From contig NC_088311.1 in the NCBI RefSeq assembly GCF_910592395.1, positions 3,410,501-3,474,500 on the forward strand: 64,000 nt of DNA, given 5' to 3'. The translations under genes were made by a program, and so were the position numbers. The DNA is from Lineus longissimus. Lineage: Eukaryota; Nemertea; Pilidiophora; Heteronemertea; Lineidae. Within the stretch, counting starts at the first letter, position 1. Each line of letters starts with the position of its first letter. Of the stretch, positions 37,321 to 52,300 are shown one piece after another. Under the pieces are notes generated by a model. The model was given only the letters and a program-made list of their open reading frames with translations, was not told where the DNA came from and did not search any database.

Positions 37321-40300
37321 ATGGGAACTCAAGCGGATTGTAAAAAGGCGGATTCTACGAGTTGCGCTCAAACTTTAGGCCCGATGACTCCGGATTCCAA
37401 CGCACGCGTGCGTCTCATCATTTGCCCAATTGCGGGTGGACACTTTGAGTTGATTGTCTCGCTTAATGATACTGTGGAGGGCCTAAGGAAAGCTATTGCA
37501 AACAGATTAAAAGTTCACAAGGAGCGAATACATCTTCTCTACAAACAACGGTAAGTGCGCTTTACTATGTTCCTTACTATATGCTAGAGTTGCATTTATT
37601 TTTCCTACTATGGATGCGTCGATTACCTTTGCAATAACTCCGTTGCTAAGGACTTCCCGTTGCAGCCTCCCCTTGCAAAACAATCTGGGTAATAACCTGC
37701 CTTTTGCATTTACAGGGTACTCAAAGAGGGGAGCCTCGCAGAGAACGCTGTGCTCGACGGAGGCAAAATCACCCTGTTGCCGAACGTGGAAAGTGGACTG
37801 GCGGTAAGATCATTGATCATTAATTTCACCATGTGCGTCACTGGCGACCTAGTTAGTTACGGGAGCATGAATCGCTGAGAGTACAACTTGTAATCGATCG
37901 ATCATCATGAATGAGTCGAGGCAAAGGCCTGTCTATCGGGATATCAGGATCAACTTAACATAAGAATATATTACATATCGGTTAAGATAGCTACTATGCG
38001 ATCCTTTGACAGTTAGACAGGGGATTGGCTTATCTGATTTATACATCAGTCAGATTGGTAAAAAGCTGTTGCAGTTGCAGTGAGCGGGCCAAGTCGACAA
38101 GATCCTCATTTAAGATGCAGCCTGATGCATCCAATTTCTTTTTATCCTTGGGGTCTTTGCATTGGGGGTCTTAAGTGGGTCATCTATTGATGATACCGAT
38201 GGACTGATAATGTATGGTGGCCTGTGATGGACTGATAATGTATGATGGCCTGTGATGGACTGATAATGTATGGTGGCCTGTGAGGACCTGTGATCATGCT
38301 TGGGTTATTTTAGGGCACTTCCTGGGGCCAGGTCTCTTTGAAAACTACTCAATGGGTTGCGGTCAAATTGAGGTCACAGGTTCTGAAAGCCATTTGTAGT
38401 AAAATCTGAAGCATCATCTTCTGATGAAAAGAACAGTTTATGAGCATATCATTAGGAAAACACAATGCATATTACATGTATTATAACTATTAATTGACCT
38501 TTGTACCCTTTGAGACATGGGTTGCTTTGTGGAATTTTCTGAAAGAATAGGCCTAGGCATAGTTGGAAGGAAGCTCAAAACTAGATATTCCCCATACTAC
38601 ACTCATAGGGTATATATGCATTTGGTGTAGTCTTTTGTGGTTATCTAAAATGTGGTGATTTTGCATTTTCAGCCTCAAAAAGCTGAACAAGGTGTTATGC
38701 AGGCCCTGGACCATCTGTCTGAGTCACAGGTGAGTCATGACAATATTTTCATGTGATTGAGCCTTTTTAGCTTATACGATACTGTGGTGTCCGTCGTCCG
38801 TTGTCCTTCGTCGTCATCGTCGTCCGTCGTTAACTTTTGACAAAAAAGTGGCATATTTTTTAACCACTTGACCTAGAAGGTTCGTACATGGTGTATGGGT
38901 ACCCCTAGGCAAGACTCTTATTTAACACTCACATTTTGGATTATTTAGCAAAATTATCAATACCAATCTGAGAGGATGATTATGCTGACAACTTGGTGAG
39001 TTGGTTTACAGATGTATTTTACATTCTCTTCACATCAGCAGTGAATTAATTCCTAACCACCAAATGTCTAGACGGTAAGCACAATGGCCCGTGACCATTT
39101 CATTTTGTTTGATTTGTAATCTGTTCGCTATTACTAGTCTTGCAGTTATCAAATGAATACAGAGCTTTTGTATTTGCACTGAAAGAATCATGATTATGTT
39201 GTGAAGCCTGTGTTTCAAATAGTATCGTGTTTCACATTATTGTACAGGGTCCTTTACTAAAGTAAAATTGCACTTGGGATCTAAAATCTTTAAAAAATAC
39301 AAATTTATGGAATCAATGGTCATATTCTTTTTAATGCATCATGTACATCTTAAATCTAGTTCATAGACCAGGAACTTCTTTACAAATCTGTGGCAGAAAT
39401 CACACCTACACATATGAGTTAATATTACATATCAAATACATTTGTTACAACACGCTGGCCAACCCGGATGATTGCCCCAAGTTAGTCAGGTTATTGATTA
39501 CCATAGCAACAGGGTGTATATTGTTTACCTTGGCAACAGGTGTTAGTGACTAACCCTTGCAATCATCTATGATACAAGTATCAAATGGAAACAACCAGTC
39601 TGGGCTGGTCACGACAGGAAGATTTAGCAAGAGCTTATTGTGACATGTGTTCAGATATCACTGGGTGTGCCTTATCGTCCAGTGGATGGCTATATTCTTT
39701 GTAAATGACCATTAAACTGGCAACAAATGCAGTTGGCTCATATTGTATATACACATATTGATCTTGAAATATAATGTGGGCGAGTGTGTTTTATCCTAGC
39801 TTGACTCAGCCATGCCACACCAGCTGTCCAGCTGTCCAGCAACCGATGCATAATTGGACACTGATACCAATTGATGTATTGTAGTCTTTGAAGTTGCATT
39901 GAAACAGTTTGGTGTGGAAACTGCCTACCAGTTTTCCCCATACTCAAATAACACAGGATGGATAGAGTTATTCTTGCTGTGCTGCAGACTGCAGTCTCTA
40001 CTCTGTCTCCCAGGGCCTTCTACCATCTACTCTACTGGCACCATCGGAAGTCAAACGACTTGTCAGGAGGAGCCTGGCTGTTCCTCCAGCCCAGCCCTCC
40101 CATCTGTTGTCACACTTTGAATGCACAGATTTGCCTCCCTCCCCGTTCCTGTTCTCATCAGCTGATGACCGATACCATTTCCACTCTGTCAAGACCTTCC
40201 ATTCCTCACAGGAGAACAATAGATAACCAGTACCCAGCTGCCTCCATCCTTTAGATGTCACAATAGTTTATTTTTCAACAACCTTTTCTCAAAGCAAATG

Positions 40301-43300
40301 ATATGTAGACAATGCACAGCTGCTATGTATCTTGTACTCAATCAACTCATCTGTTGATATAGGAATATTTGCAGTATTGTACGAGTACTTTAAAAAAATA
40401 ATTTAAAAAAATAATTCACTGTAATGTTGCAGCAGACTTATTTCCTCTAGGTTGAGGCCTCAGTGAGAGCATGATCCCATCCATCCTCGGGTCCACACTG
40501 ATCCATTCATCCCAAGTTTAGCTTTCTTTCTCCTTAGTTAATAGTCAAGGTGTTTATAAACCGGCCACCTGTATCATATCGTCCTGATGATTCCACACAG
40601 TAGTGGTCATCATCATCATCATTGTAATGATTCCAGCATAAAAATTATCAAGATCCTTGCTGAAATTTATGCCAACTATTTGAAATCTCGTTTTCCCTCT
40701 CAAAGCAGAACAGTGCCCAGTGTCCATTTCTCTACAGCTATAACTAGTCAAGCCACGTTCCCTTTTATATATCATTATCCATTCATCACCCATATTATCA
40801 CATTGACATCAAGATTCTTATAGTGTCTCTCTGGAGAAGCCTGCTTAGCATTGACCCTGCTTTCCCTCTCTGCGAGTGGAACAATGTCAGACGGAACAAT
40901 GTCAAGTGACCTTTTTCTTTACATCCATAACAACCAGAGTATAGTCCTCATTGTATCAAACATGCATCCCTGCATTCAGGAGCTTTGAAATTCCCATCTT
41001 ATCTTATTATAAATCTGTCAGCTGTTAGGTAAAGAATGAGTTTGGGGCTGCTTGAGATTTTTGCTTGTGAAAATTCATTGTTGTGGGTGGATGATGAGCG
41101 ATAGTGATGGACAGATGTTGTAGCTTGTGGGGAGGATTTAGTCAGAGGTGATCAGCCTTGCTCTTTCAGACGGTTTCATCTCAAGTCGAAATCCTTCTGT
41201 GTACATTTATCTATGGATCAGGTACACATATGATTTGAAAATCCTTGGGTCAAATTGATTAAGAATGACACAACATATTTTTCTCTCAATTCACAAGGTA
41301 GTTGGAATAGAAGAGCATGGTGCCACTAAGATTTGGCTTTAGAGACGGAAACTTACTGCCAAGAAACTGCGAAAATGTAGCAAGAATCTAGTGGCCTCAC
41401 AACTCTAAATCATGCTAGGGTAAAGGGAAACAATTTCTTTTCCGGTTCCAGTTACTAGCATGTTATTATCTCAATACATCACCTCATCTACAGCAGCTAA
41501 ACCTTGGCAATTACCACTCGTATGCATAATAAATATTCTATTGACGTCATAGATGCTCTGTACCTTTCTCCTTGCCGTACTGGGTTGATCTCAGCATGGT
41601 TACACAGTCGAGTTGGTACCGTTGGAGTAATGGTTATGGAAGAATGTGCATGTACTGGCTGTAACGGCTAGCAACGCAGCTGAATCTCTCGCGGATCTTG
41701 TGAAGGCGAGTGTTTCATGCTTCCAGGAACTGTGACGCAATCAATACTTGAATGGTCGTCACGTGGTGTAGCTGTCTGATACACTGTCATGAAATTGATC
41801 GTGAGGCTGTTTGCAATGGTCGACTCGCCGAAGTCATACATAAGTTATTCGTGCAAGATGACGCAGGGTTGCGTAGGCAGATTGATTTCTTGAGTACATG
41901 GGAATGCCTCTGTTATTTGGAAGGGTTCTGCTCTGCCACACATCAGATTTCGGAGAAATATCCCAATTTTTGATGAATTGTCATCCGGGTGGTGATGGCA
42001 TTAGAAGAGGGATCCGGCATCGCTTTGACAACTCCCTGAAGATTGCTATGTTGACTGCAAAACATCAGGCAAATACAACGATGTCAGTTTCCTTAGAATA
42101 TTTATTTGACACCATCAGACTAGAGCCTAAGAAAGAGTCTTGTTTTTGCGGACAGTCTATTCTACCTAGCTCTTTCAGATACTCAAATAATTGGCTTAGA
42201 AAATAGCAACTTTGAATAACTTTTTCCAGTAAAATAGTGGGAAAATGGTGAGAATACTGTAAAGTCCATTTACCAGCCCATCTATATGTAGGGTTAGTTG
42301 TACTCTAGGCTAGCAACCTTTCTGTTTCTTGGAAATGCGATAAATGATAAACATCACTTACTGATGATGTTGAGGCAAATTGCCATGACTTCTATCAATA
42401 ACAATGATAGATGAGTTATACTTGTTTTAACAGAGAGGTGTATTGGCCTTAAGATTCAGCTGCCTCTCCATTCCTGAACCATGAATAGGTATTGTTGGGT
42501 TGACCACTTTACTTCAGTATTAGGTGCTCTTACATGTACTTCGACTTTATAAAGGACAAGTAGGTAAGGTATACCATTACCTCTCATCCTTGCTGCTTAT
42601 AGAATACCTGATAAAGAAGGATGCTGATGTCATTTCTATTCCAAAACAAAATACCAAAGTCACAACATATTCCAAGCTCCCAATTTGATCAAAGCGCATT
42701 CCAATCAAAGTTGTGGGCGATACTTATACTATCAACTGTAACCTAGATAGTACTGTATCGTAACAATTGCTTAATTGCCTGCATTTCTTGACCTAGTCTT
42801 GTTTTTCATATCTCCAAATTAACATTTATGTAAGCCATGCCATCAAAGAATGTTGCTTTTGGCAGCAGCAGCTGCTTTGGGTTATAACACTGCTTGCTGA
42901 CCTTATTGGTATGACTTAAGAGTTATTTTGTTCCATCACCGTTAATTGTGACCTTCAAATTCTTCCAAGAATCGTGACAGGCCTGCATTCTGGTCAAGAA
43001 TTCGATGAATTTATTGTTATCATGTCTTAAAACCAGGGTGTACTTTTTGTGTGGATGAAGAGCAAACTATATCATTCGATAGGTAATACTCGGCTTTTCT
43101 ACACTTCCATCTCAGCAGAAGACGGCCTACCGACTTGTAGGGAGTCTGCCATTAGCCTACAAGAGGCTTTGTAATAGGTAATGGTATTGTTACAGTTACA
43201 GATACCTCTAGGGGTGGTTCAACATTTCCAACATTCTGACAAGCATTTAAACCATAACCTAATGGAGACTGAGGGGCTTAATGCCATATGTGAAATGTTG

Positions 43301-46300
43301 AAAATGTGGAGCCCCTGCTAATATCACGGATACATATGACTTACCCCAAATAGATGGCAACCTTTAGGAACAAGTTTCGAACACTTCACCTTCCAACCAC
43401 AATAGGCCTACCTCCGTTATATGTTGTGGCGGGTACCCATAAAGTACATGCCATATCTCGGCATTCTGGTTGCCCTTTGCCTTTAGATAACTGATTTGAG
43501 ATAAATGGGAATTTATACTTTTTTTCATGGCCCACAAGAGATCACACCACATGATAACAAGTAACCTCTCAAACATGACTGCATAGTAAAATATTGATGA
43601 TATCATGTCCGATGTTTTGCTGAGTGGAAAACATGATTGCTCATCAATTCTGACAAGACCCCTGGATAATGAGTTGTGTAGGAAAGAGTGGGGGTGGGCA
43701 ACATCAGGTAGAGCATTAACTATGTATTGAGAAACAAGGTAATGCCTTGTTGAAAATATCTCCAAGCATGATTGGAATAGGCAAACAGTGTCACTAACCA
43801 CCTGATTCAGAGGTCACAGACTGATACAAGTTCAATTTTACTGTGGGTGACTGTTTCGTGGGTTCGAATGTTTCCTTCATGAGACCACACCTCCTTGGGA
43901 TATTTTGACCTCGTGCTCTTATATGAAGCATGAACAGTTCACACTGACTGTGTTGGCGCAAACTGACCGCTGATTCAAACGTCACTGACTCAATGTCGAT
44001 TTTATAGTGGGCCACTCAGTGGGATAAAGATATATGATTGGGCAAAGCATTGCAGAACAAGAAGGGCCTGTTGCACATATCCTTGGAACAGTTATAGTCT
44101 ACATGCAACAATAACTCAGCTTTCCAGGAAGTGTAGTGGGTACCCTTTGGTTAATCAGGAGAAACTGGACTCTACCAGATTCTTTTGCTGTCTGCTTAAT
44201 GCTCTGTTGCCTGCATTGCCTTTGTACATGTATCAGAAGAACTCCAAGAGACATTGCCTTTTACTGAATCAAGGGAAATATTGCCAGATTTCTCATTTGA
44301 ATAGCAGCTATCACAACTGCAGTTTCTACTGACTTGTTTCCACCCACTGAAACTGTTCTAAGGCTGCAAATAGCTTGCACCAACGTGACGTGATATTCGC
44401 CTTTGGGGAAAGCCGGTGCTTCCCTGCGCTGATATTTCCACTTTCCCTGTTCTTGGCAAGGATTGCGTTGAAATTGCTGACTCATTGAGTGTTTCCATGG
44501 TGACAAACAGAAAGAAATGATCAGAGTATAGTTCGTTTGATCAGCAGTGAGCTTTGAATCTCCCCTATTGATTTGCCGCTTCGTTTCCCGGTGTTTCCTC
44601 AGTTCAACACGGAGAAACCCGGCAGGAGAATTCCCAGTATGCACTTGGTTCCCCTATGCAAACTTGGAACATCTTACGGCATTTCTAATTCATTGGCCAA
44701 TCGGATTGGGGCAAATGATGTCAGGTTGATGACGCACGTTTTGGTTTTTCTGGGGGTATTTCATTGGCTGCCGCTGATCTGTTTCTTGGAATGCATGCTG
44801 CCATGGTTATGTCCTTCACCGCAATAACGTTATTGATCATGAGTTGTGTGTCTCCGTTGTGAGAATCGTGGTAATATAAATGTTTCATGACCAATTCAGC
44901 GCCTTAAGCAAAACATTTTAATCGATATATTCTCTCTTATGTAATGTTTGATTAGCGGTGAAGCAGATTTAATCAAAGCTTAATCCTGCAAGGTCTTCCC
45001 CAAAGATGACATTTAGAGTATTATATAGTGGACCGATGACATATGCAAAGCTGATTTCAGATATTGTCAGGTGATTGAACTTTGTCATGTGTTTCTCAAT
45101 GCATTTGACTCAATATCTGAGTCACTTTCTTCTTTTGATGTGGAACATTACCAAAACTTGAAGTCTCTTCTGGGTGTTATAATAATTCAGGATGTATCAG
45201 GGCATTTTTGATTGGCTGATTGTATGTATCCAGGATCAAAGGTTTATGTTCTAGTCACAAAGTGTTCCCCAGAGTTGATATTTGGATGTACTCACCTGTA
45301 ATTCCCCTTGATATCAATAAATAGTTGGGTTTTTTAGTTCATATTCATCATTGTATGTGTGGTAATCCTGAGTCAGGTTTTGTATTTTGGATATTTGATA
45401 TTTGATAATGTCAGAGGTATTGTCAGTGCCTTTGATATTATAAATAAGCAAGGGATTTCCCCTTATTAAACATGCAGTTCTACTCGATGGAACATGCATC
45501 TGGCTGTTTTGCAATAGGTCAAATGAATCATTGCTTGAAGAATTACTCCATGGAGTGCTTTGTGAATATCCTTGTTCAATCCTGTTCAAAGTTCAAAATC
45601 GTCACATTGTCCATTTTACCTTGATATTGATTTATCTTGTCATGATATTGCAAGTGACATGTCTTTGGGTTGCTTCCTGTGACATTTTAACCTTCAGTGA
45701 TGATATCATTATTTCTTAAAGGTCAAATTAGTCGTTCAGAACCCTCAATTTGATTTGTTCGTTGCAAAGCAACATCTTGTGTCATGAATTCCTAAGAGGA
45801 CTTCTTGTGACATTTAGCACCCAGTATCATTTCTTTATGGTCAATTTAGAATTCTTGGAATTGACAGTTGTGGTGTCACAAGCAATGCCTGAATGTCATC
45901 AGTGACTTTGTAGCTTGAGCCATATGCAATGTCACGTCATTTTCTTCGATGACAACAAAAAACATTGATGACACTGATATGGATCATTGCATTGACTAAG
46001 AATTCAGATTGGTCATAGTTTGGCAACAGATCAAAGATCTCAGTCTCAGGTTTTTGTGCAATGCCATGATGCATTATTCACCTGTTTTGTTGCTGTCAAG
46101 CATGACTTGCACATTGTGTGATAGAGTCACTTCAGAGGAACCCACATGTATTTCACTCATTCTGAACCATCAGAGGTATTCGGTCCATAACCTCCCTCTT
46201 AAAGGAGTCCAGGTTGGCAGAGTGGATCCAAAACTTGATGGTCAAGATGATATCACCGGGTGTTCACTCTGGTGCTCATTTCCTTGGTTTGTTGTTTGGC

Positions 46301-49300
46301 TTCAGAAAAAGCTGGAAAGGTTTTAGATGATAAGATCTTGGCAGCAACATTCAGCTAAACACTGTGCAACCCCCTCACGCCAATATTTTGTCACAGCTGT
46401 TTCAAACTTTTTTCTCTTTTAAAGTCTAGACATCTTTAAAATACATTAAGTTGTCGAAAACAACCTGAAGAAAAGAGAATAAACGATTGTAAAGGTCAAT
46501 TCTTTTGACCTTTCTGGGTTCCTAAATGTTGAGTTGACATTTAAATCTAATTTTAAACTCACACTTTATATAAAAGTAGTTGTTAAAGTGCCTATGCCTT
46601 TGAGGCTGCTTCCTCGAAGGTAAGGTCATGCTTTCTGCAAGGAAAGCCCATCCCTTCATAAAACCATGTAGTTGACCATATTTGCACCCCTCAAACTTGC
46701 AATTGTACCCACTTTTGCAAAAATTGCAAAAACATTAGGTTTCATGAAAATAACGAAGTCAGTCCTTTTAAGTGAAATTGTGTGGGAAGGTTTTGATGGC
46801 CAGGAAGCAAAGGACAAAACAGACGGATATCGGCCTTGCATTTCTAAGTGGAAGGATGCTTTGTGACAGAACTATAGATTTTGGGGAGTTAAGCTCTCAG
46901 TGGGTTGAGCTGGCTTTCAAGGCTCTCAGCTGGCTGTGCCTCTCTGCCCTCAATCCACTCCCTATGATTTTTGATCGATCAGGCTTGGATGGTGATTTAA
47001 TTGCTTTGGCCAGGGGTGGGGAAGGAACGGTACTTGACATAAAGGTCAGGCATATTTATTATGCAAGAATATCAACTGATGGGTTGGGGAAATTGATACT
47101 CCACTTTGACATTCAGAGTCCACTTATGTGTCAGGAAGAGAAGTGCCTAGCCCTTTGGGACTGCTTCCTGAAGGTTAGGTCATGATTTCTGCCAAGAAAG
47201 CCCTTGTAATTAGCTAGTCTCGGGTCAAGATCACTCATCGAGCCATGAGTTCTTGAATGGAAGGAAGTTGGAGTTAATGATGCAAAATGTCAGAAGCAGA
47301 AACTGCCTATCCCTTTGGGGGTGCTTCATTGGAGGTTAGGTCATGTTCTCTTCAAAGAAATCAGTCATATGCTGCTTGGGTCAAGGAGGCCTGTCCAGTC
47401 CAGTTAATTTGAGGAAGTTGAGTTAAAATGACGCAAAAATGTCAAGAACGGAAGTTCCTCCCTTTGGGGATGGGCTATGTTTTTTCCGAGTGAATCTCAC
47501 TGATGTCTGCTGGAATACATAGAAGTTGAATTAATTTTGGAATGTAGGTCAACTGGTTTGAAATAATATGAAAGATGAGATACGCATGTTTATCAGTTCT
47601 CTGGTATTGTGAGAGGCATCCTCTTCAAGGCAAATATGGCTTTTTTGATAATTATATTTTCAGTTCACAATAGAGTTATGATGTCGTCCTGAGCCTTTCT
47701 GCCTAAACGCCTCCGTTTGATTCTTGGCATTGAAAACATACATGGAAAAAGAAACATGGAAGAAAAACCTGTCTCTTGTCAGAAAAAGTTATTTGATATG
47801 CCAGACAGATTGTCACTTGGATTTCAATTACCTAAAGAAGAAAATCTTGGATTATTTGTCAGCTTTTTATGAAATTTAGCTTCTTTACCGCTAGGATTTT
47901 TACGAATAATTACCGAGAGATTATGATATTTGAATAAGAGAAGCATGCTTGGGTATGAAACACAGTGGCTTTGAGTTGGTGTTGGTCGTGTAATTGCTAA
48001 AGATGTTATCGCCCATGGAGTGTTATTTCACAACAATTGAGTTCCACGCAGTGGATTTTGCACCGGGATGATAAAATATTTAACAAAGGGAACGTTTTTG
48101 CGCCAATTTTATAAAATTTACACCTTGTCGTTTTGATTGGGCGGCAATTATCTCATTGTCTCGTTTGTGTAATAATTGATAACGGGGCGCGCCAATGTCA
48201 GCCTCATCTCCAGTGGGAGGTCACATGACAAAGATCGCCACTTCGTTGAAATATTCTTTTTTTCTGCGGCATCAGCACATGTTTGAAGATCCAGCAGCAA
48301 GACTAGCTTGTCCATTAAAGACCGGAATGGTAACAATAAAAACTGAATATCATGCTGGGGTCATGAATAGCATTTGACCCGGGATCGAAAAAGGCCAGAT
48401 GATACTGGGCTCAATGTGACCATTAGTATAGTTATCAAGGGTCACTGTGTGGGCCGGGATGATGCTGTGAAAATAACCGGGTTTGAATAGAAACAAAACG
48501 TTAACTCATCCAGAAGAAAGTGGAGCATATTGCTATTTTCTATGATTTGTTTTATCTACTCAGAACAATGAAATTGGATATGACAATAAATATTTTCCTT
48601 GGAGCCAATAACATTACCAGTGAAATATTATACGGTACTCTCTTAATTCTGAAGGGTTGCATTTTCCTAAGTAAATTCCCCTTGTCGGGTTATAATGAAA
48701 TAGAAGAAGGGTGAAAATTTGTGTTGGTGTAAATGGTTTCCATTTAAACAGTTCGGAAGAATGCTCAATTTGATTTGACTCTGTGATTGCCACTCTAAAA
48801 TTTCATGATTCGAAAGTGTTCTTTTGTGCGGTTCAATGGGAAGCATTTTAGTTTAATTGGATCTTAGTTGCTGTGCTGCCTTTCAGCAACATCTTAGCGG
48901 AAATTGAAGTTTTAAATCCGAGTTCTGGTTACTCGTTTCGAGAGGGGTTTTTTTATTTAAAAAAAAGTGGGAATCAATTTAGAAGAGCTTGGCCTTGGCC
49001 TTGATTTTTGTTTTTGTGCTTTTTTGCTCAAACCCATCTCGTTAATCCAGTAAGCTATGTTTCCAATGAGAATCCAGTCCTTCAAAGGATTTCATCAGAC
49101 CAACTTTTATGCCCACGGTAGATGTATGGTTGCACATTGTTTTTTATAACAGTTCTCGTCTTTGCGACATTGACTTAAAGCAAGTTATGTGTAATAAATT
49201 TGTGAAAGGATTTACGCTGTTCATGTCTGTATAAATACTTTCATTAATTTTAATCCATTTTATTGCTAAGTCAATGACACCCAATGAAACTGTCCTCCAA

Positions 49301-52300
49301 ATTTACTACGAAATTTCATGGAATAATTTCACTTTGTTTAGTAGTGCACTAGTGCATTAATTAATGAGTGTTATTACTTGTCATAATTTTCACCCTGAAG
49401 GAGGTCAGTTTTCCACGGATGCAATAAAAAAGCCATCACACAATGGTTTCAAAAACATCTTGAAATTAAACAGGGTTTATTGAAATCTCAAGAACTTCCA
49501 GCCCACTTAATTTTGTGAAAGTCATTGATGATCTGTACTGTAATGAATGTGATTGTTGGACCTAATTTTGGTCCTGGGGCAGGTCAAATTTTCACGGCCA
49601 GTCAGATTTTAATTAATCACCCCATAGGTTTGTTCAGTAAGACACTCAAGACGGTTAGAAGGACCCTGTGCGGACGTCTCCTCAGTGAAAGTGCCTCCTT
49701 CTTGAGGAACAGATCCGTTGCTATGTCCGGCTCAGCTAATGACCCATTCAAGACTTTTTCTTTACTCCTGGTTCTTTGTTTGCATTGTCAACACAGTCTC
49801 AACAAGGCTTAAGCAGTTATGACAGTCAATAATATTGGCCGGGACTTCAGCTTTCTGAACAAGGCCTTCTCAGCTACATGTATAGCTTCAGCCCAATGAC
49901 AAGGAGCAAATGATAGCCACTCTCCGCAGTCATGAAGGCTGGCTTGGTTAGGACAACAACGCCTTCATAGCCTCCCCCGAGTGACAATGGGAAAGTCAAA
50001 GGCAGTATATAAGTTTTAAGGCCACTTATCCAGTGCAGGGACTTCAAACAGAGTCTCGAGAACACCTTCTCAGCTAGGTTTCAGCAATGACAAGGATAAC
50101 GTGATAACCATTTAGGGCAGTTTTTAAGGCCGACGTGACTGTAACATGGCCCCACAGAGTGTTAACGTGGACTTCTCTGCTTGCACCCTTCACCCAATGA
50201 CACGAAAGTGATATTTGCCCAAACAAAGGCCAACATCTCCATATTGGATCATTGATCCCCCTGAACACGTTTCCACAGCTCTTCTGCCCCACCCACGAGG
50301 ACAGGAAGTTGACAGAACGTTAGATTATGGTTTAACGTTACAAGGACAAGACGCCTTTGCACAATCTGACGGAGCACTTGATTAAATCTCGCGCTGCGGC
50401 ATATGTTGTCTTGAATTGTTAAGAGGAAGAATTGTGTCGTGAGGATGTAATTGATGACATTTGCCGTGACATGGAGATGTTGTCAGTGATTATTTGAGGG
50501 ATTCAATCGCAATTAATCCCTGACATCTGAAGAATTAATCGAGTGTATGTTTTGATACGATGGTTGGGTGTTTGTTTTTGATTTTCTCAGACCAATCAGT
50601 CACCAGGCCTGACAGTTGCTTGGGGGTAGATTAGAACAGTAAATATCAAAAAGATGAATATAACTGTTGTGTAATAGCTAGGGTGTGAAACATTTGACAA
50701 AAGATTCTGTTGCCAATGGGTCACAAGTTGTGCTCAATCAGATTACTAATGCAAATATGTGAAAAAATCTGGTTTAAAACATCACAGATAATATCTTTGG
50801 GGTTTTTTTGTCATGCTTGACACCAGCTCAGATAAGATCATGCAAAACCTGATGAATATTTCAGTTGATGGAAAAGGTTGGAGGAAGGTCGTTTTGTGTG
50901 ATGGATGGTGAAGATATTTCAGCACTCTTTATCAGCTGAGGACAGGGTTGAGCTTAACAGGGTCATCTTGGCCTGATAGCAAAGGCCTACAACTCCCCAC
51001 CTGGAAGACCTGTAGATCATCATCTGAACTTACACCTCTTTTATCAGAATCAGAGGTGGATTATACATTGTGGTTTCACCTGAAATGATGATTGATGAAA
51101 TCACAGCATATTAAAAGGTCACACAACTATGACCTGGCAGGTCTCATTTGCTTCAACTGGAATCGATACCATATTGTCAGACATTAATTTCGATGTGGCG
51201 CTTCTTAATAAGACGTGCGCACCCCATAAAGATTGTATGGTCTATCACCCTTTGACACTTGCAGCTTGTCTATAGCGCAACCTTTAACATTTCGTTACTC
51301 TTTGACCTATTCTGAACATGTTCGGGGCTAGAATATTATGGTTTCAAGTGCTAGGAAATGTTCCTTATCCTGTGCTCCGTGACAGTAGGACTGAGTTATT
51401 GTTATTTATAACACTGTTATCCAATCAGGAAAATCAGGTTGAGAACGTGTTGCTTTTATTTGGCAATACATTTTTCATTTGAAAGGTCAGGGGTGCTCTG
51501 TGTTTCATGGTTTATCCTTGGTTTCTCTCTCTGCACCATTTTGGCAAGGTTTACATAGAGTTTATGTTTTCACTTGTAACGTGTCGCTTTCGCAGTGAAC
51601 GAGTTACTTCTGTAGAACAGGCTACATATGAGTCACGATGTCACTTTCCACCCCATTGGATCATGTCTTGTAATGTTTTTGAGCCTAAGTCAATCAACGA
51701 ACATGCTCATGACTAGTGACATGTGACGGGTGAACTCTGATAAGTACAATGTGAAACCTATGTAAACCCAGTCTGTTTGCTAAATGTAAAGCTAGAGTAA
51801 CATTGATACATGTGAATGGTCTCACAACACCAAAGATATTATCCATTGAATTCTTCTTCCCTGTCCAGCTCCAATGAGTGCAACATTAATGTCGATATAT
51901 GAGTACATTCCATTTATGACTCTCTTGAACCTTATGACTTTTCATTTTAATGAAATTGAGGAGTGGTACGTGTATGTTCATCGATCCTTCACAGAAATCA
52001 ATGGGGGAGACACACATTTTTTCCAGGGCGTGGACATTGGAACATTCCTGTGCCCTTCCCTGAGTTATCATCAGGTGATAGCTTTTCAGTAGGCCTAGCC
52101 CTGCTGCCCACTTATTCACTTTATGGCTATTAATCTTTCGTGTGATTTATCGTTTGTGTAGGAGTGCCGCCACGCCAATCGGTTGTTTTCAGTAATCAAT
52201 ATTTCAAACCCTGGGCAAGCATTGTGGAATTTCATGATGTCTGGTTTTAAGTACTTCTTTTTATCAGCCCAGTGTCCGTATGGGGCATCAACGATTTTTG

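Noticed and set aside
40605-40625. Short ATC-type microsatellite (catcatcatcatc)
   Set aside because: Too short to be more than an ordinary simple repeat.
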